Below are positions 1 to 8,502 of a stretch of 64,000 bases of DNA, piece after piece. The notes beneath the pieces were generated by a model. The model had not been told where the DNA came from and searched no databases. It saw only the letters and a program-made list of their open reading frames with translations. Each line of letters begins with the position of its first letter. The first letter of the stretch is position 1. This stretch comes from Acetobacter sp. UBA5411 (GTDB lineage: Bacteria; Pseudomonadota; Alphaproteobacteria; Acetobacterales; Acetobacteraceae): contig NZ_DHNR01000031.1 of NCBI RefSeq assembly GCF_002409645.1, forward strand, positions 38,980 to 102,979. Direction: 5' to 3'. Both the position numbers and the translations under genes were made by a program.

Positions 1-483
1 CTTCAGATGGATGATGACGCCTGAAGCCAGAACTGTGAGAAGCATGAGTCCGGCAAAGGAGACGAGAGTGATGCCCACACTCCCTGATCGCAAAGTGTAA
101 TGCAGATCGTAGAAGAATGTGCCTCCTACAGTTTGCCTTGTCGCTATCTGCTCTCCACTCTGTGGAGCGAAAGGCTGTGTCAGGACTTCATGTCCATCAT
201 GATAGGACAGACGCAGGACGGGATCGCGCTCTGAGGGCAGAGCGATAAAAGGCTTCTCTCCTTTTAACAGAAGAGACCTGACAGAAGGCAGCATTTTATC
301 GAGCGCCGCATCATTCAATTCGGCGGCTGTCGGCGGCACCTCCGGCTGAAGCCAGCGCGTCAGTTCCGTATCGAACACGGCCAGCGTGCCTGTGATGAAC
401 ACACACACAAGCAGCAGGCCGGACAGGAAGCCTATCCACGCATGCAGCCAGCCCATACGCGCTCTTAACGTATCGGGAATCAT
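1..483 (-). CDS. PepSY-associated transmembrane protein (partial)
   Basis: Read from the minus strand, the ATG at 483 opens a frame that runs off the window edge, so the C-terminus is missing. The visible 161 residues start MIPDTLRARMGWLHAWIGF, followed by a first membrane segment (about residues 14-36), a periplasmic stretch and the start of a second hydrophobic segment (about 138-158). This is the N-terminal layout of PepSY-associated TM proteins, which sit in the inner membrane and often accompany TonB-dependent siderophore receptors, probably as reductases or accessory factors. Its start overlaps the upstream stop as ATGA, so translation is probably coupled. Family from layout and context. 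Confidence 0.75.
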   Translation of the reverse strand, partial: MIPDTLRARMGWLHAWIGFLSGLLLVCVFITGTLAVFDTELTRWLQPEVPPTAAELNDAALDKMLPSVRSLLLKGEKPFIALPSERDPVLRLSYHDGHEVLTQPFAPQSGEQIATRQTVGGTFFYDLHYTLRSGSVGITLVSFAGLMLLTVLASGVIIHLK

Positions 484-725
484 TTCTGCACAAGACTTAA
501 AAGATAAAAAACAATGCCTATAGAGCTGACAAAAATCGGACCTGAAAATTTCCGCCAGTTTCCAAAAGCGATCAGAAACAGCGCTGGGAAAAGCAGGACC
601 GCAATCATCTGTCCCAGTATTGTGGCGTCATGGCGGCTTCCCGCTCCCCAGCGTGGCGACCCCAGAGTAATGAAATGCACGCAGGTCCATGCCAGAACAA
701 AAGACAGCACAAGACGTGCTGTCAT
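480..725 (-). CDS. small membrane protein of the iron-uptake operon (DUF3649-like)
   Basis: An 81-residue hydrophobic protein starting MTARLVLSFVLAW, with about two to three membrane segments (roughly residues 3-20, 32-50 and 57-76). It lies between the TonB receptor and the PepSY gene and overlaps the latter by ATGA. Small proteins of this build (DUF3649/DUF3325) commonly accompany siderophore receptors and PepSY proteins. The start is uncertain: an in-frame GTG at 767 would add 14 residues, and no strong ribosome-binding site decides. The function is unknown; a role in iron acquisition is inferred from the operon. Confidence 0.55.
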   Translation of the reverse strand: MTARLVLSFVLAWTCVHFITLGSPRWGAGSRHDATILGQMIAVLLFPALFLIAFGNWRKFSGPIFVSSIGIVFYLLSLVQK

Positions 726-781
726 GGCGAGCGCTGAAACAACAGTTATTTTTCGTTGACGGATCACGGGTAATTTCAGCT

Positions 782-3082
782 TTAAAAATTGGAGCGCAGT
801 GTGAACATGAAATTCCGTGGTTCTCCGTAGTAGTTGTAGTAATTCAGATTTCCCAGACGCTGATAATAGCGTGTGTTGGAAATATTGTTGAGTGTCGCAG
901 TGGCTTCCAGATGACGGCTCCACTGATACCCGACCTGAGCCGACGCGACTATATAGCCTTTTTGCGTGACAAGACGATTGGTGCCGAATGTCCCGCTCTG
1001 GGCGTTGATGCCCCCTCCGATACTCCAGATATTGTTCTCGGCGCCGACATAGGGCTCGAAGCGATAATGCGTCCAGAGCTTCCACAGATGACGGGGAGAA
1101 TTTGGCGCATAAGCTAACCCCGCCTGAGTGGCGCTTCCATTGTTCAGGATGGTGTTGTCATTGAATGTATAGCTGGCATTGATATCCCATCCACGGGCCG
1201 GACGACCGATAACTTCCACTTCAGCGCCCTGACTGCGGGTCTTGCCGGTGGACAGGTAACAGTCATCGTTATGAGACGGTCCGCAGACCATGCCCAGACT
1301 GCTGTTATAGATCGACTCATTCCGCTCGATGATCTTGTAACCGGCAACCGTAAAACCGAGACCATGATTAAAGAGATCGCCCTTGATGCCCCCCTCTATC
1401 TGATTGCCGCGAACGGGTGCAAGGCGACCCTGTGTATCGTAAGCCGATTGCGGCGAGAAAATCGACGTATAGCTGGCATAGAGTGAAATGGCCGGAATGA
1501 CGCGCCATACTCCACCAATATAGGGAGTCAGTATTCCCTGCTGGTTGATGGAAGTTTCCATTGGACCACGTGTCGGACCAAGCTGCTGCTCCTTGCTCAC
1601 ATACCCGCTGATCCGTCCGCCCAGCAGAATGGAAAAGGTGGAAACGGGCTTGATGAGCGCCTGACCATAGACACCCCACTGGTCACTCGGCTCACGATAC
1701 CGGTTCCTGATAGTCGGCAGTGTGATGGACGAGAGCCGGTCAGGCGAGAAAATGGGAATACCCCTCAACTGGGGATTGCTAGTCGCCGTCAACGAGGCCC
1801 CGCCGCCCTGATAAACGTAATGATTGTAATCGGCACCGGCCATGAGCGTGTGTGTCTGGCCAAACAGATGAACCGGACCGGTGAAGTAACCATCAACACC
1901 GTCATTGACCTCGCTGTACTTCGTGTTCGCTGCTGTGAAGTTCGCGGTCTGTGCGACAGCATTGTAACTGCTGACATAGGCATATTGCAGCGTCGTGTCG
2001 GACGTCCGGTGACGGCCATTCACCCTTGCCCGCCAGCCGTGACTGAAGACATGCTCCCACTGCCCCTCAACCTCCACCATTGGCGCGGAGGAAGTATTCC
2101 AGTTGGAGCCAATGAAGGTGTTGTGCGCCAGATTCAGATCACCGCCCGTAGCGCTTCGTGGAAGCCCCATGAAACGGGTCGTGTCATTCCCCTGATAGGA
2201 CACCATGACACTCAGTGTATCATGATGCGTCAGGCGGAAATCGGTCGCAGAATAAATGGTCCAGCGACGATCCGAGGCATTTTTATAAAAGAAGTCCCGA
2301 TCTGTCCCGGCCATGACCAGTCGTGTGGACACGATTTTTGAATTTCCTATGGGCCCACCAACGTCAATCATGGCGTGGTAGTTATTCCATGAGCCAGCGG
2401 AAAAAGAGCCGTTCGCCTGAAACTGGTCCGTCGGTCGCTTGTGAACGAAATTCACACTGCCGGCAGGCGTGCCTGCTCCCTGCAACAGTCCACTTGGGCC
2501 ACGAAGAACCTCGATCCGGTCATAGATCGCGAGATCATACTGCTGGCTGAGATTAAGACCGCCTGTCGAAGGCACGCCGTCATATTGCGACTGCAACTGA
2601 AAACCTCGAGCGGAATAACCAGCAGTTCCATCACCATACAGATTGACGTTCACACCTGCGACCTGCTTCAGCGCCTCATCAATCGTGTTCAGATTCTGGT
2701 CCTTCATCTGCTGTGTGCTCAGGACCGAAATCGATTGCGGAACATCCTGTGGTTTCATCAGCATCTTTGTCGTGGTGACTGCGCGCACCGTGTAGGTTCC
2801 GGTACCGTCTGTCGTGGCGTTCGGCCTGCGTCCCAGCACCAGAAGCTGTTCAATGCTCCCCGGAACCTCATTCGCCTCGGAACCGTTTTTTTTCAGATCA
2901 GCCTTTTTGTCAGCGTGCTTTTTTGAATTCGTTTTGCCAGCACTGATTGCGGACTGCTTTTTATCCTCGTCAGGATCAACGGTTGCAGCAGCCTGTGCGC
3001 TTACACTCATGAACGACAGAAAAGCCAGAACCGTTACCCCGCAGTGGGGAACCTGCCTGAATGAAACGGATACTGAAGGCAT
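782..3082 (-). CDS. TonB-dependent siderophore receptor
   Basis: A 766-residue outer-membrane receptor. A signal peptide ends near SAQA (about residue 31) and is followed by a charged Lys/Asp-rich stretch to about residue 70. The plug domain holds the family signatures near residues 110-215 (ARGFQLQSQYDGVP, YDRIEVLRGPSGLLQGAGTP). The rest is a beta-barrel ending in the aromatic FTLRSNF typical of outer-membrane insertion. Length and motifs fit the FhuE/FpvA-type ferric-siderophore class; the ligand cannot be told. It heads the operon with the two small downstream genes and has a Fur-like site about 80 bases upstream of its start, so iron repression is likely. Confidence 0.93.
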   Translation of the reverse strand: MPSVSVSFRQVPHCGVTVLAFLSFMSVSAQAAATVDPDEDKKQSAISAGKTNSKKHADKKADLKKNGSEANEVPGSIEQLLVLGRRPNATTDGTGTYTVRAVTTTKMLMKPQDVPQSISVLSTQQMKDQNLNTIDEALKQVAGVNVNLYGDGTAGYSARGFQLQSQYDGVPSTGGLNLSQQYDLAIYDRIEVLRGPSGLLQGAGTPAGSVNFVHKRPTDQFQANGSFSAGSWNNYHAMIDVGGPIGNSKIVSTRLVMAGTDRDFFYKNASDRRWTIYSATDFRLTHHDTLSVMVSYQGNDTTRFMGLPRSATGGDLNLAHNTFIGSNWNTSSAPMVEVEGQWEHVFSHGWRARVNGRHRTSDTTLQYAYVSSYNAVAQTANFTAANTKYSEVNDGVDGYFTGPVHLFGQTHTLMAGADYNHYVYQGGGASLTATSNPQLRGIPIFSPDRLSSITLPTIRNRYREPSDQWGVYGQALIKPVSTFSILLGGRISGYVSKEQQLGPTRGPMETSINQQGILTPYIGGVWRVIPAISLYASYTSIFSPQSAYDTQGRLAPVRGNQIEGGIKGDLFNHGLGFTVAGYKIIERNESIYNSSLGMVCGPSHNDDCYLSTGKTRSQGAEVEVIGRPARGWDINASYTFNDNTILNNGSATQAGLAYAPNSPRHLWKLWTHYRFEPYVGAENNIWSIGGGINAQSGTFGTNRLVTQKGYIVASAQVGYQWSRHLEATATLNNISNTRYYQRLGNLNYYNYYGEPRNFMFTLRSNF

Positions 3083-3159
3083 CTGTACGCCAACCTTTGT
3101 GACCTGAAACGTTGCTGATCACGGGTTTGTGACATACCAGCCATGCAATGTCCATGAAA

Positions 3160-3178
3160 CTAAGAATTATTATCATCT
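3160..3178 (-). promoter_or_regulatory. Fur-box-like operator
   Basis: On the minus strand, GATGATAATAATTCTTAGT matches 13 of 19 positions of the classical Fur box. It lies about 80 bases upstream of the siderophore-receptor start, where an iron-responsive operator would be expected. Seen by eye, not scored with a matrix. Confidence 0.5.
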
Positions 3179-3344
3179 AAAAACTGACGTATGAAAATAA
3201 TGAACTGTTATCAACATGTTATCTGAGAAGATTTTTTCCTCTCTCCTCTGAAAACTCCACACTACCGGCTCACCCTTGTGCTCCGGCAACTCACCGACCA
3301 TTTTCTTCAGACAGCCTCATTCCCTGTCGTCATGAAAGAGAACC

Positions 3345-4511
3345 ATGCAGGAGATCTATCTCGACAATGCCGCCAGCACGCCATGCGATGCGCGCGTCAT
3401 GGCGGTCATGGCTCCTCTTTTCGCTGAGGAATTCGCCAACCCACACAGCGACACGCATGCGCCGGGCAAACGCGCTGCCGAGGCCGTCGAACAGGCGCGC
3501 GGGCACGTTGCTGAGCTGATCGGGGCCGATCCAAGAGAGATCATCTTCACCTCTGGCGCGACGGAGGCGAACAATCTTGCCATCAAGGGAGCGGCACGCT
3601 TCCGGATGAAGCAGGGTGACGGACGTAAACGCATCATCACCGTGGCGACGGAGCACAAATGTGTTCTGGAAAGCGTGCGGGATCTGGCGCAGGAGGGGTT
3701 TGAACCCGTCATTCTCGGCGTGGACCATAACGGACAGGTCGATCCCGCCGCCCTCCGGGACGCACTGGCCGTTCCCACTGCGCTGGTCAGCATCATGGCC
3801 GCCAATAACGAGACGGGCGTGATGCAGGATCTGTCCAATCTCGGACGCATCGTGAAAGAGGCAGGCGCTCTCCTGCATTCGGACCTTGCGCAGGCGGCGG
3901 GCAAGATGGTGGTCGATGTCCGGGAGCTGGATCTCGATCTTGCCTCCATTTCTGCTCACAAGATGTATGGCCCCAAGGGTGTGGGCGCGCTCTTTGTCCG
4001 CAGACGTCCCCGCGTCCGGCTGGAGCCTCTGTTCTCCGGTGGTGGACAGGAGCGGGGATTAAGGTCCGGCACCCTGCCCTCCACCCTGATCGCAGGGTTT
4101 GGCGAAGCCGCACGCATTGCCCGCGCTGAGTGGCAGGCTGATGACCAGCGCCTCTCCACGCTCGCGCAGGAACTGTTTCATGGCCTGAGCGAGCGACAGA
4201 CACCTTTTGTCATCAATGCGGAAGCGGCCCGCCGCCTGCCGGGCATCATCAGCCTCCGGCTACCCGCCGCTCCGGCCATACAGGTCATGGAAGCACTTCC
4301 CCAGATGGCGCTGTCGGTCGGATCGGCCTGTTCCTCAGCTGATCTGGCCCCTTCCTACGTGCTGACCGTCATGGGTCTGAACCCTACGGAAGCGGCGGAA
4401 AGCTTGCGTCTCTCGCCCGGACGCTTTACCACGCCCGCCGATATCGTGCGTGTGGCAGAGTTGCTTGCCGACGCAGCACAGAGGGTGCGGGCAGAACGCT
4501 CCACCCAATAG
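3345..4511 (+). CDS. cysteine desulfurase (NifS/IscS class)
   Basis: A 388-residue PLP enzyme that takes sulfur from cysteine and passes it to Fe-S clusters or thiolated tRNA. It begins MQEIYLDNAASTP, has the PLP-binding lysine in SISAHKMYGPKG (Lys206), and the catalytic cysteine in SVGSACSSADL (Cys329). The SACSS active-site loop is short, as in NifS-type enzymes. It is followed after 24 bases by a ferredoxin gene and then mnmA, so it probably supplies sulfur for both. I cannot distinguish NifS from IscS by eye, so no symbol is given. Confidence 0.9.
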   Translation: MQEIYLDNAASTPCDARVMAVMAPLFAEEFANPHSDTHAPGKRAAEAVEQARGHVAELIGADPREIIFTSGATEANNLAIKGAARFRMKQGDGRKRIITVATEHKCVLESVRDLAQEGFEPVILGVDHNGQVDPAALRDALAVPTALVSIMAANNETGVMQDLSNLGRIVKEAGALLHSDLAQAAGKMVVDVRELDLDLASISAHKMYGPKGVGALFVRRRPRVRLEPLFSGGGQERGLRSGTLPSTLIAGFGEAARIARAEWQADDQRLSTLAQELFHGLSERQTPFVINAEAARRLPGIISLRLPAAPAIQVMEALPQMALSVGSACSSADLAPSYVLTVMGLNPTEAAESLRLSPGRFTTPADIVRVAELLADAAQRVRAERSTQ

Positions 4512-4535
4512 GACAGACTGAGCGAGAACTCCGAA

Positions 4536-4850
4536 ATGCCTCACATGATTTTCGTCGAGCCCGATGGTACCGAGCGCAAGGTCGATGCGCCTGTTGGTCT
4601 TTCCGTTCTGGAGATTGCCCACAAGCACGGCGTCGATCTGGAAGGCGCTTGCGAAGGCTCGCTGGCCTGCGCGACATGCCACGTCATTGTCGATCCCTCC
4701 TGGGCTCCGAAACTCTCGCCTGCGACCGAAGATGAAGAGGATATGCTGGACCTCGCCTTCGGACTTGAGGCAACATCGCGTCTCGGCTGCCAGATCATCA
4801 TGAGCGATGCGCTGGACGGCCTGACCGTTCGTCTGCCCCGCAAAAGCTGA
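4536..4850 (+). CDS. [2Fe-2S] ferredoxin, Isc type
   Basis: A 104-residue adrenodoxin-like ferredoxin. The four cluster ligands are Cys39, Cys45, Cys48 (EGACEGSLACATCHV) and Cys85 (RLGCQI), with the usual C-x5-C-x2-C spacing and distant fourth Cys. The acidic stretch ATEDEEDMLD (about 63-72) is a typical partner-docking surface. It sits between a cysteine desulfurase and mnmA, which suggests it supplies electrons in Fe-S cluster assembly. An Isc-type Fdx role is inferred from family and context. Confidence 0.9.
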   Translation: MPHMIFVEPDGTERKVDAPVGLSVLEIAHKHGVDLEGACEGSLACATCHVIVDPSWAPKLSPATEDEEDMLDLAFGLEATSRLGCQIIMSDALDGLTVRLPRKS

Positions 4851-4868
4851 GCCCATCCCGGTCCCGTC

Positions 4869-4901
4869 GGAAGAACGACGGCGGAGGCCGGACGTTCTTC
4901 C
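4869..4901 (+). promoter_or_regulatory. 9-bp hairpin in the mnmA leader
   Basis: GGAAGAACG (4869-4877) and CGTTCTTCC (4893-4901) form a perfect 9-bp inverted repeat with a 15-base loop, between the ferredoxin stop and the mnmA start. No U-tract follows, so it is more likely a processing or attenuation element than a classic terminator. Its arms share GAAGAAC with the hslO leader hairpin at 28632-28671. Confidence 0.5.
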
Positions 4902-4922
4902 CGTGAAAGGGGTCTGACCATC

Positions 4923-6002
4923 ATGCGTATTCTCGTTGCCATGTCCGGAGGCGTCGACAGTTCCGTTGTCGCCGCGCGTCTGGTCGAACAGGGGCATGAG
5001 GTCATTGGCGCCACGCTGCAACTCTACGACACGCGTGGGGAAGCCAAGAAGGGTGCCTGCTGTGCGGGTCGTGATATTCAGGACGCCCGCGAAGTCGCGG
5101 AACGGCTGGGCATCCCGCATTACGTCATCGACGCTGAAGAGCGCTTCCGTGAGAGCGTGATCGAGCGCTTCGCCTCTTCCTATGCTCAAGGCGAAACGCC
5201 TGTTCCCTGCGTCTCCTGCAATCAGGGCGTCAAGTTCACCGATCTGCTCGGTCTTGCGAAGGATATCGGCGCGGACGCCATGGCGACCGGTCACTATGTC
5301 CGTCGTGTCGAAGGTTCCAGCGGAGCCGAAATGCACCGCCCCGTGGACGCTGACCGCGACCAGAGCTGGTTCCTGTTCGCCACCACCCGCGACCAGCTCG
5401 ACTATCTGCGCTTCCCATTGGGTGAGATGCCCGACAAGGACGCCGTGCGGCAGGAAGCCGAGCGGTTTGGTCTGCTGGTCGCCGACAAGCCGGACAGTCA
5501 GGATCTGTGTTTCATCCCCAAGGGCAATTACTCCGATCTGGTTGAGACGCTCCGCCCCGACACGCGCGGCGAAGGCGAGATCGTGGATCGTCAGGGTAAT
5601 ATCCTTGGTCACCATGAAGGCGTGACACGCTTTACCATCGGCCAGACCAAGCGCCTCGGTGACGCTGCGCAGATTGCCGGAGAGCGGCAGATGGTCGTGG
5701 CGATCGAGCCCGGCAAGCGACGTATTGTCGTGGCCCCGCGTGAAAGCTCCATGGTGACAGTCTGCCAGTTACGGGACATGAACTGGCTCATCGCACCTCC
5801 AGATGACGGTGTGCGCTGCATGGTGCAGCTTCGTGCCCGCGAGAAGCCCCGCGCCGCCACGGTAAGGCCTGTCGGCACTGGCGCCGAGGTCATTCTGGAA
5901 GAACCGGCTCTACCCGCTCCAGGGCAGGCCTGTGTGCTTTACGACGGCACCCGCGTGCTGGGTGGAGGTCTGATCTGCCGCACAAATGAGCAGGACGCAT
6001 AG
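4923..6002 (+). CDS. mnmA: tRNA-specific 2-thiouridylase MnmA
   Basis: A 359-residue enzyme that installs the 2-thio group on U34 of Lys, Glu and Gln tRNAs. The N-terminal PP-loop is SGGVDSS (residues 8-14). The two catalytic cysteines are Cys99 (PCVSCNQGVKF) and Cys196 (DSQDLCFIPKGNY), and GHYVR near 123 is the conserved tRNA-handling motif. The C-terminal beta-barrel ends normally. Its placement after a cysteine desulfurase and a ferredoxin fits a sulfur-relay cluster. The ATG at 4923 gives the family-typical MRILVAMSGG start. Confidence 0.96.
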   Translation: MRILVAMSGGVDSSVVAARLVEQGHEVIGATLQLYDTRGEAKKGACCAGRDIQDAREVAERLGIPHYVIDAEERFRESVIERFASSYAQGETPVPCVSCNQGVKFTDLLGLAKDIGADAMATGHYVRRVEGSSGAEMHRPVDADRDQSWFLFATTRDQLDYLRFPLGEMPDKDAVRQEAERFGLLVADKPDSQDLCFIPKGNYSDLVETLRPDTRGEGEIVDRQGNILGHHEGVTRFTIGQTKRLGDAAQIAGERQMVVAIEPGKRRIVVAPRESSMVTVCQLRDMNWLIAPPDDGVRCMVQLRAREKPRAATVRPVGTGAEVILEEPALPAPGQACVLYDGTRVLGGGLICRTNEQDA

Positions 6003-6085
6003 CTGAGTTGCGTGCTCTTCTCGACTGCCAGCAACAAAGCGACTAGAGTTTCAGTCTGTCTCACGAACCGGACCATGCGGAAAAA

Positions 6086-6874
6086 ATGAATCAACACGTC
6101 TCGCACGAAGCCGATTTGCAGGATCTCCCGACCCGTATTCTCGTGGTTGAGGATGACGCCGGCATGCGAACCCTCCTGAGCCGCACATTGCAGGCGGATG
6201 GTTATCGCATCCGTGCGGTTCCTGATGCTCGTTCCATGTGGGATGCGCTTGAAACCGAAACAGCCGACCTCATCATCCTCGACGTCATGATGCCCGGCAT
6301 GAACGGTCTTGATCTATGCCGCAGCCTCCGGCAAGGCGGCATCAAGGGCGGCGTGGAGGACGCGTCCTTCACCAACATTCCCATCATCATGGTTTCTGCC
6401 CGCGGTGAAGAGCTTGACCGTGTTCTGGGGCTCGAGCTTGGAGCGGACGATTACGTCGCCAAACCGTTCGGGCAGAAGGAACTGCTCGCCAGAGTGCGGG
6501 CCGTGCTCCGGCGTGGCCAGAACAGTGCGGCCCCAGCCGTCGCTGCCGGGCGTCAGCGCAGGGAAGTCATCAACTTCGCGGGCTGGTCACTCGATCTGCG
6601 TCGCCGCGAGCTATATGACCCCTCCGGTGCCGTGGTTGAAATTTCCGGCGCGGAACATGATCTGCTGGTCAGTTTCCTCGATAATCCGCAACGTGTCATC
6701 GGACGCGACCGGCTGCTCGAACTCTCCCGCACCCGACTGGGCGACGTGTCCGACCGATCCATCGACGTGCTGGTCAGTCGCCTGCGCCGCAAGCTGGGCA
6801 CGGAAGCCGACAACCTGATCCGCACAGTCCGTGGACAGGGCTATATCTTCACCGCACCGGTTGAACGGGTCTGA
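6086..6874 (+). CDS. OmpR-family response regulator
   Basis: A 262-residue two-component regulator. The receiver domain has the acidic pair VVEDD (20-24), phosphoacceptor Asp66 in LIILDVMMPG and Lys126 in YVAKPFG. A winged-helix DNA-binding domain covers about residues 155-258 and includes the usual SDRSIDVLVSRLRRKL recognition region. The receiver carries an extra loop of about ten residues (GGIKGGVEDASF, about 84-95) before IPIIMVSA. The kinase gene starts 14 bases downstream, so they form one unit. The stimulus is unknown. Confidence 0.92.
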   Translation: MNQHVSHEADLQDLPTRILVVEDDAGMRTLLSRTLQADGYRIRAVPDARSMWDALETETADLIILDVMMPGMNGLDLCRSLRQGGIKGGVEDASFTNIPIIMVSARGEELDRVLGLELGADDYVAKPFGQKELLARVRAVLRRGQNSAAPAVAAGRQRREVINFAGWSLDLRRRELYDPSGAVVEISGAEHDLLVSFLDNPQRVIGRDRLLELSRTRLGDVSDRSIDVLVSRLRRKLGTEADNLIRTVRGQGYIFTAPVERV

Positions 6875-6888
6875 CAGCGGACATTTCC

Positions 6889-8247
6889 GTGCAGCAGGAC
6901 AGCGCCGCTCCACGTGAAAGACTGATCCGTCTCTGGCCACGCGGCCTCATGGGGCGCGTGCTGTTCGTGCTTCTGGCGTCGATCGGCATTGTCTTCGTCG
7001 CCAGCTGGACGCTCTACGAGCACGCGGAAGCCTATATTGAGGACAGCGACCGTTTCGACCTGATCGGGGAACGGCTGGCCACCGATGTCCGCGTGATTGA
7101 CGGCGCGCCCGCCAATACCCGCGCGATGCTGTCCACCATGCTGTCCACGGACGATCTGCGCATCAACTGGCGACCTGCAACAGCCGTGCATGAGGTTCAT
7201 GAGGAACCCAAGGGCATGAATCAGCTGCATGCGCGGCTGGTAAAGGCCAATCCCATTCTCGGCCATTCCGCATTACAGCTCTACACTGGCGGGGCCGGTC
7301 GCTGGACGGATATCGGCGGCACGGTCGAATTGAACGACAGAAGCCAGATTTCCTTCACCGCGCCTGACATTCTTCGCAGTCATGTCGTGACGCAGGGGCT
7401 GGCGACAGCCGCCATCGTCACGCTGGCGGTCCTGCTTGTCGCCGTCATGCTGGTGCATGCGCTCAGCCTGCCTCTACGGGCGCTCGCCACCGTCGCCGAC
7501 ACGATAGGAGCCGGTGACTGGGAGCCGATTGCCGAGAAGGGTCCGAAAGAGGTCCGACGTCTGGCGCACGCAATCAATGCGATGCAGACCCGTATCACGC
7601 ATCTGATCGAAGACCGCACCGAGGCTCTTGCGGCGGTGTCGCATGATCTCCGGACCCCGCTGGCGCGTCTACGTCTGCGCGCCGGTTTTATCGGCGATGC
7701 GGAGGCGCAGGACGCCATTGAAGCCGATATCGACGAGATGGAAGCGATGGTGGACGGTGTGCTGGCCTATCTTTCTGGGGAGAAGGAGAGGGAGGCGATC
7801 CGTTCGACCGATCTGGCGGCTATCTTGATGACCATCATGGACAACGCCACGGATCGGGGAGACACGGTCACATATGAAGGCCCTGACCGGCTGCCGCTCG
7901 TGCTTCCGTCTCTGGCCATAAAGAGAGTTTTCACGAATCTTGTTGAAAATGCCCTGCACTATGCCGGGTCGGCCGTCATCTCCGTGCATCTGACGACGGA
8001 CGATGTGATCGTAAATGTCGATGACGATGGACCGGGTATTCCGGAATCTGAAATAAGCCGCGTCACCACACCATTCTATCGTGTGGAATCTTCACGATCC
8101 CGTCGAACCGGCGGACTTGGTCTGGGTCTCGCCATCGTCAAGCGCGAAGTGGAACGGGCGGGCGGGACGTTCTCTCTGTGTAATCGTCCGGGCGGCGGCC
8201 TGCGGGCGCAGGTCATCCTGTCTCTTCACCGCACGCCTGTCCCCTGA
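6889..8247 (+). CDS. HAMP-domain sensor histidine kinase
   Basis: A 452-residue membrane kinase, partner of the preceding regulator. A GTG start at 6889 gives MQQDSAAPRERLIR, followed by TM1 (about 22-42), a periplasmic sensor of about 120 residues, and TM2 (about 165-190). HAMP, then HisKA with the phospho-accepting His252 in AVSHDLRTPLARL, and an HATPase_c domain with NLVENALHYA and DDGPGIP and GLGLGLAIVK boxes complete it. The domain order is that of EnvZ-type kinases. The ligand is unknown. Confidence 0.92.
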   Translation: MQQDSAAPRERLIRLWPRGLMGRVLFVLLASIGIVFVASWTLYEHAEAYIEDSDRFDLIGERLATDVRVIDGAPANTRAMLSTMLSTDDLRINWRPATAVHEVHEEPKGMNQLHARLVKANPILGHSALQLYTGGAGRWTDIGGTVELNDRSQISFTAPDILRSHVVTQGLATAAIVTLAVLLVAVMLVHALSLPLRALATVADTIGAGDWEPIAEKGPKEVRRLAHAINAMQTRITHLIEDRTEALAAVSHDLRTPLARLRLRAGFIGDAEAQDAIEADIDEMEAMVDGVLAYLSGEKEREAIRSTDLAAILMTIMDNATDRGDTVTYEGPDRLPLVLPSLAIKRVFTNLVENALHYAGSAVISVHLTTDDVIVNVDDDGPGIPESEISRVTTPFYRVESSRSRRTGGLGLGLAIVKREVERAGGTFSLCNRPGGGLRAQVILSLHRTPVP

Positions 8248-8502
8248 TCAGAACAGTCACATCGGGTTGCTACCGGGTTTGTTGACCGTTTTATGTCAGT
8301 ATTTGTCAGCGTTCTGCGGAAATCCTTCCGTAACGCACGGTCCGCACGGTGTTCCGCCAGAAAAATGTCAGCCTCCTGACGGAGACGATGCATTGTCAGT
8401 CAATCTATCCTGTGCAAGATCACTGACCATATTGATATTGAGACATACAGCCTCTCATCCGCCCCGTTTTTCCTGACACACGAATGAAAGGAGGGAGACG
8501 TA

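Noticed and set aside
4335..5615. 426-residue minus-strand frame opposite the ferredoxin and mnmA genes
   Set aside because: Antisense shadow; the plus-strand genes have complete catalytic motifs.
6906..6921. Third parS-like site at the start of the histidine kinase gene (CTCCACGTGAAAG)
   Set aside because: About four mismatches to the 16-bp consensus, too many compared with the two good sites.
8248..8502. Riboswitch or small RNA in the gap before the CorA/ZntB gene
   Set aside because: Short inverted repeats are present (GGAA..TTCC) but no recognised riboswitch layout; nothing supportable.
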